DNA of 64,000 nucleotides, taken from assembly GCA_021397845.1 (NCBI GenBank), contig CM038053.1, forward strand, positions 110,831,825 to 110,895,824, read 5' to 3'. Under the pieces are notes generated by a model, which searched no databases, was not told the DNA's origin, and worked only from the letters and a program-made list of their open reading frames with translations. The position numbers and the translations under genes are program-made. This document shows, in pieces, positions 11,072 to 20,940 of this stretch. Positions within the stretch are counted from its first letter, which is position 1; every line of letters begins with the position of its first letter. This DNA is from Areca catechu (Eukaryota; Streptophyta; Magnoliopsida; Arecales; Arecaceae).

Positions 11072-12090
11072 TTATTATGGCATAGAAGATTGGGTCATGC
11101 TAGCATGCATACTATTGCCAAGTTAATTTCCAAAAATCTTGTTAGAGGCATGCCCAAGTTTAAAGTAGATTTTGATCATATTTGTGATGCATGTCAAATG
11201 GGTAAACAAACAAGGAGGAGATTTAAATCTAAAAATCTGATTTCAACATCTAGACCTTTAGAACTACTTTACATTGACTTATTTGGACCAACTAGGACCA
11301 CAAGCTTAGGAGGTATGAAATATGCTCTTGTGATTGTAGATGATTTTTCTCGATTTACATGGATTTTGTTTATTGTGCACAAAGACAAAACTTTCAAAGT
11401 ATTTAGAAAATTTTACAAAAAAGTTTCAAATCAGAAAAATCTTTCTATAATTTCAATTAGGAGTGATCACAGCATAGAATTTGAAAATCAATTTTTCGAT
11501 GATTTTGTTATGAAAATAGCATTGATCATAACTTCTCTACTCCTAGAACACCACAACAAAATGGTGTTGTAGAGAGAAAAAATAGGACATTGGAAGAAAT
11601 GGCCCGAACAATGTTGTGTAAAGGTAATCTTCCAAGGTATTTTTGGGCAAAAGTGGTGAACACTGCTTGTTACATTTTAAACCGTGTTTTGATTTGTCCT
11701 ATCTTGAAGAAAACCCCCTATGAGCTTTGGAATGAAAAGAAATCCAATATAAATTACTTTCATGTATTTGGATGCAAATGTTTTGTTCTTAATAATGGTA
11801 AGGATAATCTAGGAAAATTTGATGCTAAGTCTGATGAAGCCATTTTCCTTGGTTCTTCACTACATAGCAAGGCATATAGGGTTTTTAATAAAAGGACTCT
11901 CACAGTTGAAGAGTCAATGCATGTTATATTTGATGAAACTAACCCTTCACCATCTAGAAAAGATGAGTGTATTGACAATGATGCAGGTACCATTCAAAAG
12001 AAGATGGAAGAATTAAGTATTCAAGAAAAACCAATTGAAGAAGGAGAAGAAATGGTAAGTAAGGATCATACTGATCTACCGACTGAATAG
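11072..12090 (+). pseudogene. CopS integrase domain, frameshifted
   Basis: DDE integrase. The HHCC zinc motif (H-X3-7-H ... C-DA-C) spans about 11084-11205. The first catalytic Asp lies in 'LLYIDLFGP' (about 11268-11292) and the second in 'IRSDHSIEFEN', where the usual GG after H is changed to SI. A frameshift near 11517 breaks the stretch before the catalytic Glu region. The frame from 11590 continues 'MEEMARTMLCKGNLPRYFWA' and the C-terminal 'CKCFVLNNGKDNLGKFDAKS'. It ends in a TAG at 12088, with another stop near 12140 before RT. Confidence 0.9.
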
Positions 12091-12149
12091 AGGTACGCTA
12101 CTTCCCATCCTAAAAAATTAATTACTGGTGATCCATCTTAAGGCATAAG

Positions 12150-13730
12150 GACTAGGTCTGCACATAGGATTGCACATGATTACCTAGCCTTTGTATCTCA
12201 AATAGAGCCTCATACCTTAGAAGAAGTAGAAAATGACCCAAACTGGATAGTGGCCATGCACGAAGAATTGAACCAGTTTGAAAGAAATAAGGTTTGGATA
12301 TTAGTTGATAGACCTGAAGACCACCCAATTATAGGAACCAAATGGGTCTATAGGAACAAATTAGATGAACAAGGAAATGTCATTAGAAACAAAGCTAGAT
12401 TAGTGGCTAAAAAATATAGTCAAGAAGAAGGTATAGATTTTGATGAAACTTATGCACCTGTAGCAAGATTAGAAGCTATTAGATTACTTCTTGCATTTGT
12501 TTGCTACATGAATTTTAAACTTTTTCAAATGGATGTGAAAAGTGCATTTTTAAATGGTTTTATTGCCGAACAAGTTTTTGTAGAACAACCACCGGGTTTT
12601 GAAAATCATGCTTTTCCAAACCATGTGTTTAAACTCAATAAAGCTTTATATGGTTTGAAACAAGCCCCTAGAGCCTGGTATAATAGACATAGCACTTTCT
12701 TAATTGAAAATGATTTTTCAAGAAAAATGTTGATAAAACTCTCTTTATTAAAAGGAAAAACAATGATATGTTAGTTGTACAAATCTATGTTGATGATATC
12801 ATCTTTGGTGCAACTAATGAAAGTCTTTGTGAAGAATTTGCTAAGTTAATGCAGGGAGAATTTGAAATGAGCCTAATGGATGAACTAAACTACTTCCTCG
12901 AACTTCAAGTAAAACAAATAAAGGAAGGGATCTTCATCAACCAATCCACATACACCAAAGAAATCATCAAAAAGTTTGGTATGGAGACAAGCAAACAAAT
13001 GAATACACCCATGAGCCCATCCTGTAGATTGGATACGGATGAAAGTGGATCCAACATTGACCAAAAGCTATATCGAGGTATGATCGGATCCTTATTATAT
13101 TTAACTGCAAGTAGACCAGATATCTTGTATAGTGTATGTGTATGTGCTAGATTTCAATATAATCCTAAAGAAACATATATGCTTGCTGTTAAAAGGATAT
13201 TAAAATACTTGAAAGGTACAAGTAATCTTGGTCTTTTGTTTTCAAAAGAATCATCTTTAAATTTAATCGGATTCTCTGATGCTGATTATGCTGATTGTAA
13301 AATAGATAGAAAGAGCAATAGCGGTACTTGTCAATTTCTAGGGTTGAATTTAATCTCATGGCACTGCAAGAAACAAAACTTGGTAGCACTATCTACTGCT
13401 GAGGTAGAGTATGTTGCTGCAGGGAGTTGTTATGCACAAGTGTTATGGATTAAACAACAACTAGAGGATTTTGGTATTTCATAATGCAAAATTCCTATCA
13501 AATGTGATAACACAAGTCCTATAAATTTATCTAAAAATCCTATTCAGCATTCTAGGACTAAGCACATAGAGATTAGACATCATTTTATTAGAGACCATGT
13601 TTTGAATGGTGATATAGAACTAGAGTTTATACCTACAGAAAAATAACTAGCTGATATCTTTACCAAGCCACTAAATCAGGATAGATTTGAGCTGCTTAGA
13701 GGAGAATTAGGGCTATGTTATCCTTTCTAA
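12150..13730 (+). pseudogene. CopS reverse transcriptase and RNase H
   Basis: Copia RT starts around 12240 ('NWIVAMHEELNQFERNKVW'). 'GTKWVYRNKLDEQGNVIRNK' and 'FQMDVKSAFLNG' are clear, and the YVDD polymerase motif is at 12786-12797. A frameshift falls just before it: the frame 12250-12774 is replaced by 12768-13484. RNase H shows 'DADYADCKIDRKSNSGTCQF' and 'STAEVEYVAA' (acidic active-site residues retained). It then runs through stops at 13482 and near 13645 to the polyprotein end at 13728. No part alone is a working gene. Confidence 0.92.
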
Positions 13731-13859
13731 ATTTAGTAAACCTAAGGAAGAATTATCTAGAAAGCCTCCTATATTTATTCATGATGTTTGAACAACTTTC
13801 CTTGAATTTCTCAGTATAATTGAATTAAACTTCTGAACCATTTGATCTCTTTTGGAAAG

Positions 13860-14032
13860 TACTCGACTCGAGCAATCTTGCTCTGGTCGAGCCGGCTCAA
13901 ATATCTGAGTTTCTTGCTCTTGCTTTGATCGAATCGACTAAGTATGTGCTTAGCCGACTCGGTGTTCTATTTGTTCTGAGTTCGCTCTGGTCGAGCCGAC
14001 TTGGATATTTTTAGGGCAGAGCGAGCCGACTC
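13860..14032 (+). promoter_or_regulatory. Second phased box array, upstream of the extra ORF
   Basis: Boxes like those in the LTR start at about 13860, 13889, 13931, 13951, 13993 and 14023. The spacing 42-20-42 between 13889 and 13993 is the same pair rule as in the LTR array. The array lies between the pol stop (13730) and the ATG of the extra ORF (14189). A pyrimidine-rich run ending in AG at 14081 could serve as a splice acceptor (inference). Confidence 0.65.
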
Positions 14033-14188
14033 AAAAAATGGGAAATCACTATTTAGGAATGTTTGTTCTATCTTTTCTTAGTACTTCACTCCCTCTCTTT
14101 ACTTTGAACACACTCTACATTTCTCGAAAGCTCTACCATTCTCGCAGAAATCATTCCCTAAAGCTTAAAATCCTTTGATTCCTCTGCA

Positions 14189-16265
14189 ATGGCTCCTCGA
14201 AAATCTATGAAGAAAGTACTTCAACTCGGCGAATCAAGTAATTGCAGTACAGATGCAGGAGAAAGAAGGGAAAAGAGAAAAAGGTCCGCTCAAGTCCAAC
14301 AAAATAAAGAAACTCCTCCTCCTGGACAGCATGTCTCAATGATCAATCGACCTGTCACTTGTAGAAGAAGGATCGATTTTACATTCCTAGAAGAAATGGG
14401 AATGAAAATTGGACATTAGATAGAAAGCCAAGGGTGGAAGCATTTCTGTTCTTTAGACATACCGACCTACCCTTCACTGGTACGGACATTTTATGAGAAT
14501 ATTATTATTAAAGAATTTTATTTGGAATCAGTTGTCAAGGGAAAAACATTCATAATTAATGAAGAAAGATTGAGCAAGCTGCTACAAATGCCAACGATTG
14601 GTGCTACTGGACTTCTTCTTCCAAACAAGGAGCACATTCTGAAACTTATTTTGGAAAAAGAGGAAGTAAGCACAGTCCGACATGTTCAAGCCAATCTACT
14701 GTCAAGGGAAATGAGGCTGCTGCATAATTAGGGATGGCAATGGGTCGGGTTCAGGCCGGGTGCATAACTATCCAAACCCAAATCCAAATATTCAATACAC
14801 TACCCAAACCCGGCCCAAACACTATCGGGACTGGATTTTTTTTATCCAAACCCATCTCAATTGGGTATCGGGTAATCATGTTTACCCTGCCCAAACCCAA
14901 CTGAGCATATTAAATATTTTTTCATCTTTATCAACTTTAAAATCATCTACAATTTTATAAATTATATATACATTAAACAAATAAAATTTAACTACATTTT
15001 TAATTCAACAGCATTTAATTTCATGTTCAATCAAAATTTATATTATGAAGTTGGTAAACTATTAATTATGATTTTGTTTTGAATTCATCCTGAATAGAAT
15101 ATGATGAAAAAAAATTCTAATATATATATATAATGATTAGGATATAGGGTTCAAGTATTTTAAAATTTAATAACTAATAATTATAATTAATAAAATATAT
15201 ATTAATTATATATATATATTTAAATATTAAAATAATTGGGGTCGGGTTCGGGTCGAGTGTATATCTACCCAATCCCGTCCAAACCCAAAGTTAAGCATTT
15301 GGGTTTTACCCAAACCCGGCCCAAACCCAGTCAAAGCGTTGACTACCCGGCCCAATCAGGCCGGGTCAGGTCGGGTACCTATGGGTTTGGGTTTTATTGC
15401 CATCCCTATGCATAGTATGATCAGTAGAATTTTCCTTCCTAGAACTGGCCGTTTCGACTGGGTCAGTGAGAAGGACATGATCATCATGGGACATCTGATC
15501 AAAGAAGAGCCTCACAACCTTCCCTACATAATGATGATCCAAATGACTGAAGCAGCAAGGAAGGTCAAAGCCTATCTACCTTATGGTATGGTTTTCACTC
15601 TGTTATTTGAAGAGGCAGGAATTGATTTATCAAATGAAATAGGCAAACCACTATATCACTTTGATATCTACTCCTTCAACTCACTTAAAAGAATGGGTTA
15701 CAAGTTACAAGAAGGAAAATGGATTAAAAAGATGCCTAGTCAGGTTGCTGCCACTATTTCTGAAGAAGATGAAGCTGCTACTGAAGACACTATGATTACT
15801 CCATCTGAACTCAAAAATCTGATATTTCAAAAGATGGAAACTATCTCAAACTCTCTGACAGATCATGTGAATTCTGCAATTGAAGAAATCAGAAAGTCAG
15901 TTGACATTAAATTGCAAGAATTGAAATCTGAACAAGAGCTTTACCAGCAAAAAGTGGAAAGAGAAATGAAGGATTTCAAGGAATAAATCATAAGCATTTT
16001 ACTGCAATCCCAGAAGGAAACTGCTCCCACTGAAGATGTTTCTGAACAGATCATCAAAGAGTCACTTGACATTCCTATTCCTTCATCTGATCTACCTAAA
16101 TCTACCAAGACCAAGAAGGAATAAAAAGCCAAGAAGACCAAAGTTTTTAGAGCCCCTGTTAGAACTAGATTCAAGGATTTAAGGTTTAAACCCCTGAAAA
16201 CTAAGACCTCTTATAGAGTTATAGAGGTAGGCTCCTCTTCTTCATCTGAGGAAGAAGAAGAATAA
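14189..16265 (+). pseudogene. CopS extra ORF (env position), split by a MITE
   Basis: The ORF begins at an ATG with a basic start ('MAPRKSMKKVLQLGESSN'). Around 14470-14590 it shows a pattern known from plant 'putative transposon protein' domains: 'TFYENIIIKEFYLESVV' and then 'INEERLSKLLQMP'. The 680-bp MITE at 14729-15408 interrupts it. The frame before the insertion and the frame resuming at 15417 are in register if one TSD copy is removed. The last third is predicted coiled coil (about 15810-15985) and then Lys-rich, ending in Ser/Glu runs. In-frame stops occur at 14417 (TAG), 15984 (TAA) and 16122 (TAA), and the natural end is 16263. No clear signal peptide or membrane segment is seen, so calling it an envelope protein is not supported. 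Function unknown. Confidence 0.75.
14729..15408. mobile_element. hAT-like MITE, 680 bp
   Basis: Terminal inverted repeats: TAGGGATGGCAAT at the left end and its inverse ATTGCCATCCCTA at the right. The 8-bp flanks TGCATAAT (14721-14728) and TGCATAGT (15409-15416) match 7/8, the TSD length of hAT elements. The subterminal parts are G/C-rich runs of CCCAAACCC and GGGTTTGGG in inverted orientation, and the centre is very AT-rich with TATA runs. No transposase is encoded, so it is non-autonomous. Confidence 0.88.
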
Positions 16266-16943
16266 GTAGTGTAGTTAGTCTTCTAGTTGTATTTCTGAAA
16301 TGAATACTTGTTCCACTTGTTATCTTTTATAATTATAATGTACTTTTTGTCATGCAAACTTCTTAATGAAATGAATGTTTTCTGTTTACGAACTGTGCTT
16401 ATGAAATTTTAATTAGAATTTCAAGTGTGAGAAAGTGAAATTATCTCAAACAAATATTAAAACTTTCTCAATCTATTTTAAAATCTGAGCTTTATTTGAA
16501 ATCACCTTTTTGATTGATTGACAAAAAGGGGGAGAACTATGGAAAATATGAAAATAATGGAAAATTAGCTCCTTATCAACTATTCTTAAAGTGTAATGAA
16601 AAAGGGGGAGCACAAAAAATAATAGCATTGCTTAAATTACTTTAAAACTAGAGAAAGGGGGAGTTTTCGTCTTGAATGATTTTGCTTCAAATTAATCCCA
16701 TTGCTCTAATCATAATTGTATATTTTAACTCTCTAATACTCCATGTTTTATGGTAATTATAATATTACAAAGCTTGACACTTCGATGATGTATAGTAATA
16801 TCATCTCTTGAGCTCTGATTTTCTTTTAAATCCAATTAGCTCTGTTACATGTGAATATTTATGTTTCAAATATTGTTATACATGTAAAGTGTCTTACTGA
16901 TTTTTCATGCTCAGTGTTTTGTCATCATCAAAAATGGGGAGAA
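16266..16943 (+). other. CopS 3' untranslated region with repeated PPT-like motifs
   Basis: Non-coding. AAAGGGGGAG-type tracts occur near 16526, 16602 and 16655. The tract AAAAATGGGGAGAA at 16930-16943 directly abuts the 3' LTR and is the polypurine tract proper. Extra upstream copies are known in SIRE-type elements. Confidence 0.85.
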
Positions 16944-18673
16944 TGTTGACTCCATAAGTGATTTTGATGAAAACAAAACATTGGAGCATGTACATTTATT
17001 ACTAACAACTCTTCAAGTGTTTGACAAGTTTTTGTAGGATGTATAACATGTCCAAACTTCAACTCCTACATTTCTATTTTCTTGTTTGAGTTGTGTTATA
17101 AGTGTTAATGTAAAGAAGAACCCAATTAAAAATGCTAAGAAAAATCAAGCTAAAAAGGGTTACTTCTATAAGTGTGTGTGCCTTAAATTTTATTTTGAGT
17201 TGGTTTGTGTGAGATTGTAAAAGCATTGGTAAGAGTTTTCTTTAAGTTCAAATTGTAAAAACTCTGAAGAAGACACTCGAGCCGACCCCAAGAAAAGAAG
17301 AGCCGACTTACTTATTGGCACGAAGCAAGGATTCTGGAACGCAGCTATCCTAGCCGACTCGATGGAAAGCGAGTGAATCCGAGTCGACTGGAATCAGTCT
17401 GAGCCGACTCCTCCAGAGTCCATTTCCTAAAAGTTTTCTGAGAACAGCCAGGCGAGCCGACCCGACCTCGAAAGAGCCGACTTTGCCTGACCTAATTTCG
17501 AAAGCCTAAGAAAGCGAGCCGACCCGAACTGCATCGAGCCGACTCTTCCAGAGTAAGGTTTTTCGAACCTGAGAAGAAGAGCCGACCCATGCTGAAAGGA
17601 GCCGACTCCTCGAGTTCAAAATTTTCAAGATTCAAGTTCGAGCCGACCCGAGCTGCAAAGAGCTGACTCGTTCAGAGTGACATTCTGTGCCCTGAGACAA
17701 AAAGCTGACTGCATTGAAGAAATGGTGACTCGACCTATCAACTCGAAGGATCCGAGCTGACTCGAAGGAATCCGAGCCGACTCGAATGTCGCTTCCAGGT
17801 ATCTAATGGCTAGTTCCAGAAATTATTTTTGAATGCCAAAAAGTGCTCCAACGGTCACAAATCATTCCCTAATGGTCTATAATGGCTAGAACTACCTTGG
17901 GATGATGGAATAGTTTAAATTTAAAGGATTTGAACTACCTAAAAGCAATTAAGAAGAGAGTTCAAAAAGAAGAAGAGAGCTTCATTGAATATCCAACCAA
18001 TCAAGAGAAAGAGCACAAGAGCATTCAATTTTGCATTCAAGCCTTCAACAACTCTGATCTAAAGCTTGAATCATCTGTGGAAGAAGCTACTGAAGTCATT
18101 AAAGCTTATTCAAGTGCATTCAAGTGGACTTCCAACGAGCTGCACCGGCAACTATCCGACAACTTGAGTTTGTCATTTATTATTGCATTTATTTTCAATT
18201 CAATCTTTGAATTGTTGGATTATTGGTGAGCTCAGTTGAAAAACCAAATAGGTTTTTGGTGAGCCTTATTAAAACCAAGGTTTAGGTTCTTGGTGATCCT
18301 GTGAAAACCAAGTTAGGTTTCTTTGGTGAGCCTGTTAAAACCAAAGGGTGTTGGGTTTTCTTTGGTGATCCGTAAAAACCAAAGTGTAAAGGTTTTGGAT
18401 TGTGATCCTGTAAAACAATCCTACTGTATTCGGGTGTGAATATAGTGGAAATCCCAAGTGGTATCTTGGGTAGTAGACGTAGGAGCTGGGTTGCTCCGAA
18501 CCTCTATAATTTTGGTATATTTGTGTTATGCTTTCTCTACTTTGTTTAGCTTTTGCATTCTACAACTTTATCACAGCACCTACCACTTGCAAAGGATTTT
18601 GAAATTGCACATTACTTGCATAAATTTCTTAATACCCAATTCACCCCCCTCTCAGGTAGCCACCTGGGCAACA
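16944..18673 (+). repeat. CopS 3' LTR
   Basis: 1730 bp, TGTTGACTCC to GGGCAACA. It matches the 5' LTR with scattered substitutions and one missing 20-bp box unit. The box array begins at 17279 with the same 21-bp first step (17279, 17300). An open frame at 17930-18229 is part of the LTR and is also seen, with a stop, in the 5' LTR; it is not taken as a gene. Confidence 0.97.
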
Positions 18674-18678
18674 CAAGT

Positions 18679-18912
18679 GGCATCTTATACGCGAGGCTAA
18701 TGAACTCAATGATAAATATGTTTATATTATATATAAACTTTTATACAAATACAACACTTGCATTCTTTTATTGCTTCACACTAGCAAGATAATTCTTGCA
18801 GTTATACTTTTAATACCCTTGTGTGCCTTATACAAGTATCTCTGGTGGAGACACTCTTCACCCTTTACTTCTAGAAGATGCTAATTTTAAGATTCAACTT
18901 TATCTTTGAACC
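18679..18912 (-). pseudogene. CopE internal remnant
   Basis: Continuation of CopE beyond the CopS insertion, up to TRIM1. AT-rich and without a long frame. By position in the element it should correspond to the gag C-terminal region, but I cannot align it securely. Confidence 0.4.
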
Positions 18913-19215
18913 TGTAGGATCGATGCCCCAACCAACTATCCAAAAGGAACGTCCCTATTTAGAAGTGGCAATTTATCTTTCTTAAAGCAGGCAGCTCAGT
19001 AACCCCTGGGTGCACGAGTCGAACCCCCCACCGAGCACCGTAGCACCAACCCAGCGTACTATCATCGAGCGGCTCCCGCCTGGGGATGAGCACCACAGCA
19101 CCACCCAAGGGATGTTGACGTGGCACCAGCCTCACCTTAATGTGGCACCCACATTCCGTGGGCCCAGACCCCCCATCCGGATGAACCAAGAGGGTGTGAG
19201 TTGGCCCACCCAATA
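18913..19215 (-). repeat. TRIM1 3' LTR
   Basis: 303 bp, the left copy. Similar to 19292-19598 throughout, with substitutions and small indels. GC-rich with GCACCACAGCACC motifs. The inner terminal CA is mutated (ends CCAATA in plus orientation). Confidence 0.9.
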
Positions 19216-19291
19216 ATCCCCCCCCATAAAAAACCTCTCAAGAATTCTGCTTGTGGGGATTGGAACCCGTGACCTCGGCTCTGATACCAAC

Positions 19292-19598
19292 TGTAGGATT
19301 GACACCTCAACCAACTATCCAAAAAGGAACGTCCCTATTTAGAAGAGGGGTGGTTTCTCTTTCTTAAGCAGGTAACATAGCACCTCGGGATGCACGAGTT
19401 GACCCCCCCCCACCGAGCACCACAGCACCAACCCAGCATACTATCACCTAAAGGCTCCTACCTGGGGACGAGCACCGCAGCACCACCCCAAGGGATGTTG
19501 ACATGGCACCAGCCTCACCTGAACAGTGGCACCCATATTCCATGGGCCCAGACCCCCCATATAGACGAACCAGAGGGTTTAAGCTAGCCCACCCAACA
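19292..19598 (-). repeat. TRIM1 5' LTR
   Basis: 307 bp, the right copy, ending CCCAACA in plus orientation. It is adjacent to the primer-binding site, which fixes the minus-strand direction. Confidence 0.9.
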
Positions 19599-19603
19599 GA
19601 ACC

Positions 19604-20050
19604 CTTGTAGCCTACCTATCTACTTATATATCTCATTTATAAGAATTACATAAGCCTTTTCACTCTTGAAATGGCTATCAGCTATCTTAACATCTTGAGA
19701 AACCCTGGTAGACTAATATTAAGTTTGTTGATATAACAAACTATGAGAAGGGCACAATAAATGATTACAGGATTAAATCCTATATCAATTCATCCTTGCT
19801 CAAAATAATTGATTGGATATCTCACCTAGCAATCATTCTTTTCTTACATCAATCCTGAATGGATTAGGACCAGAAGTAAAAGGGACTTTCTCTTGGCTAT
19901 GAACTATTCTCATATTCCTCAACATTTCATAGGTCTTATCAACATATTGGCATCAAGTATGCCAAACAACGAATATAAAGATATCATGATGCAAATAAAT
20001 CTATAATAAGAATAATATATAAGTGGACTACTCATGATGACATTCACAAT
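19604..20050 (-). pseudogene. CopE gag remnant
   Basis: On the minus strand near 19735-19690 the translation 'INKLNISLPGFLKMLR' matches the gag segment 'MNKLNLSLLELLNMLK' of CopC (45180) and the equivalent in CopF (59824). This shows capsid-end sequence. Stops and frame changes occur throughout, and no start codon can be assigned. Confidence 0.65.
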
Positions 20051-20737
20051 TAGATGATCTTATGTCCAACCGTGTCTCCCACTATTTTTAATGAATTCCA
20101 TTATCCTCTTATATGGAAGATGAGAAACCATATCAATATTTTCTAAGTAGGGTTGAGATCTCAATTCCTCATAAAAGCCTTGTGGATAGTACAACAAATC
20201 TTTATGAGTTCAAGGGTAGGTAACTCATACCAATTACAACTCATGCAATTTCCAATATCACACTTGCCTCTAAAACACTTATAGCCTTGTGGATAGCATA
20301 ACAAACTATAAAGTTTTAGTCAAGTCATACCTTTCATTCCCATATAATCATACATGAACAATGCCACCCTTGTGGATAGCACGACAATAAAATACCATAA
20401 ATATGCCATAAGCATCACTATGCACTACATCAATATCATATCAATCACTATAGTGAGCTTTGTAGATAGCACAACAAACACAATATAAATCTTTACATAA
20501 TACTAGCTTTTAGTATGTAGGAAGGTTTAAGTTGTGATCTTAACATTAAGCATCCCAAATTCAAAACTTAGATTGCTTATTATTTCCATCACTATGACTT
20601 AATATAATTTTTTATGGACTTTTGGATCTGATGCATATATAAACATCACATGTATGAAATATATGTCTAAATACCAATAATTGAAAATATATATAAACAT
20701 TGAGCCACACATTAGATAGTTATGCATACATCCATCA
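20050..20737 (-). repeat. CopE 5' leader with four repeated motifs
   Basis: Non-coding leader. A motif that reads (minus) TTTGTTGTGCTATCCACAAG lies at about 20177-20198, 20283-20306, 20367-20390 and 20457-20479. The same motif recurs in the leaders of CopF and CopC. Other shared leader blocks are the 'tgtctcccac' (20080) and 'aagtggactact' (20023) stretches. The leader stops where the GypT LTR begins. Confidence 0.7.
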
Positions 20738-20940
20738 TGATGGTGCTGAAATCTACTCGGATGTTGGAGTGAGAAGGAGAGGGGATGAAGATGATTGTAC
20801 CTATAAAAGAAGTCCTGGCTAGAGAAGGTTCTGGCAAAGACCCTTCAATGGCCAAGTCAGTATTTCAGACCACCCAATAAAATTGGGGTGCAAGTGCATG
20901 AGAATTATATGGAGCATGTGAGGGAGTGCATACCTCTAGG
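20738..20940 (+). repeat. GypT 5' LTR, left part
   Basis: 203 bp from TGATGGTGCTG up to the GypA insertion. The LTR resumes at 27723. The left boundary is judged from where CopE leader similarity ends and from the TG start. Confidence 0.6.

Larger units (their letters stand above)
6989..18673 (+). mobile_element. CopS: SIRE/Maximus-type copia element with an extra ORF
   Basis: Complete structure: LTR 6989-8752, tRNA-iMet PBS, gag with a long coiled-coil tail, pol (protease, integrase, RT, RNase H), an extra ORF at the env position, polypurine tract 16930-16943, LTR 16944-18673, and a perfect 5-bp TSD. The domain order of protease before integrase before RT is copia. The long LTRs, the coiled-coil gag tail, the extra 3' ORF and the repeated AAAGGGGGAG motifs place it in the SIRE/Maximus group. 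Frameshifts and stops in gag, pol and the extra ORF show that it cannot act alone. It is inserted in CopE. Confidence 0.95.
18913..19598 (-). mobile_element. TRIM1: complete miniature LTR retrotransposon, 686 bp
   Basis: Two direct repeats (18913-19215 and 19292-19598), both TGTAGGAT...CCACCCAAyA. Between them lie 76 bp holding a primer-binding site for tRNA-iMet (minus strand TGGTATCAGAGCC, at 19277-19289) and a purine tract (minus ATGGGGGGGGAT, 19216-19227). It is flanked by GAACC at 18908-18912 and 19599-19603. There is no room for coding sequence, so it depends on other elements for all proteins. It is the TRIM class, inserted in CopE. The short frames across it are incidental. Confidence 0.93.
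2890..20737 (-). mobile_element. CopE: old, fragmented Angela-type copia element
   Basis: A decayed minus-strand copia. Parts visible: 3' LTR (about 2890-3039 and 4467-5332), polypurine tract (5333-5345), pol 3' end (5346-6983), gag remnants (18679-18912 and 19604-20050) and 5' leader (20050-20737). It is interrupted by a solo LTR, by CopS and by TRIM1. It was assigned by alignment in order with CopF and CopC: LTR start, the final RNase H residues, the RT/RNase H linker, a gag segment and the leader repeats. The middle of pol is missing. No 5' LTR is seen, because the element meets GypT at 20738. Confidence 0.75.

Noticed and set aside
14189..16265. Calling the extra CopS ORF a viral-type envelope gene
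   Set aside because: Position fits, but no clear signal peptide, membrane segment or glycoprotein pattern is visible, and the motifs point to another plant domain.
17930..18229. 99-codon frame in the CopS LTR as a gene
   Set aside because: It lies within the LTR; the same region of the 5' LTR (8010-8290) is interrupted, so there is no sign of protein-level constraint.
19259..19290. A stretch ending GGCTCTGATACCA like the 3' end of an initiator tRNA-Met gene
   Set aside because: It is the complement of a primer-binding site next to the TRIM1 LTR; no acceptor stem partner or anticodon arm is present. The same holds for the sites near 26050, 55200, 8755 and 58173.
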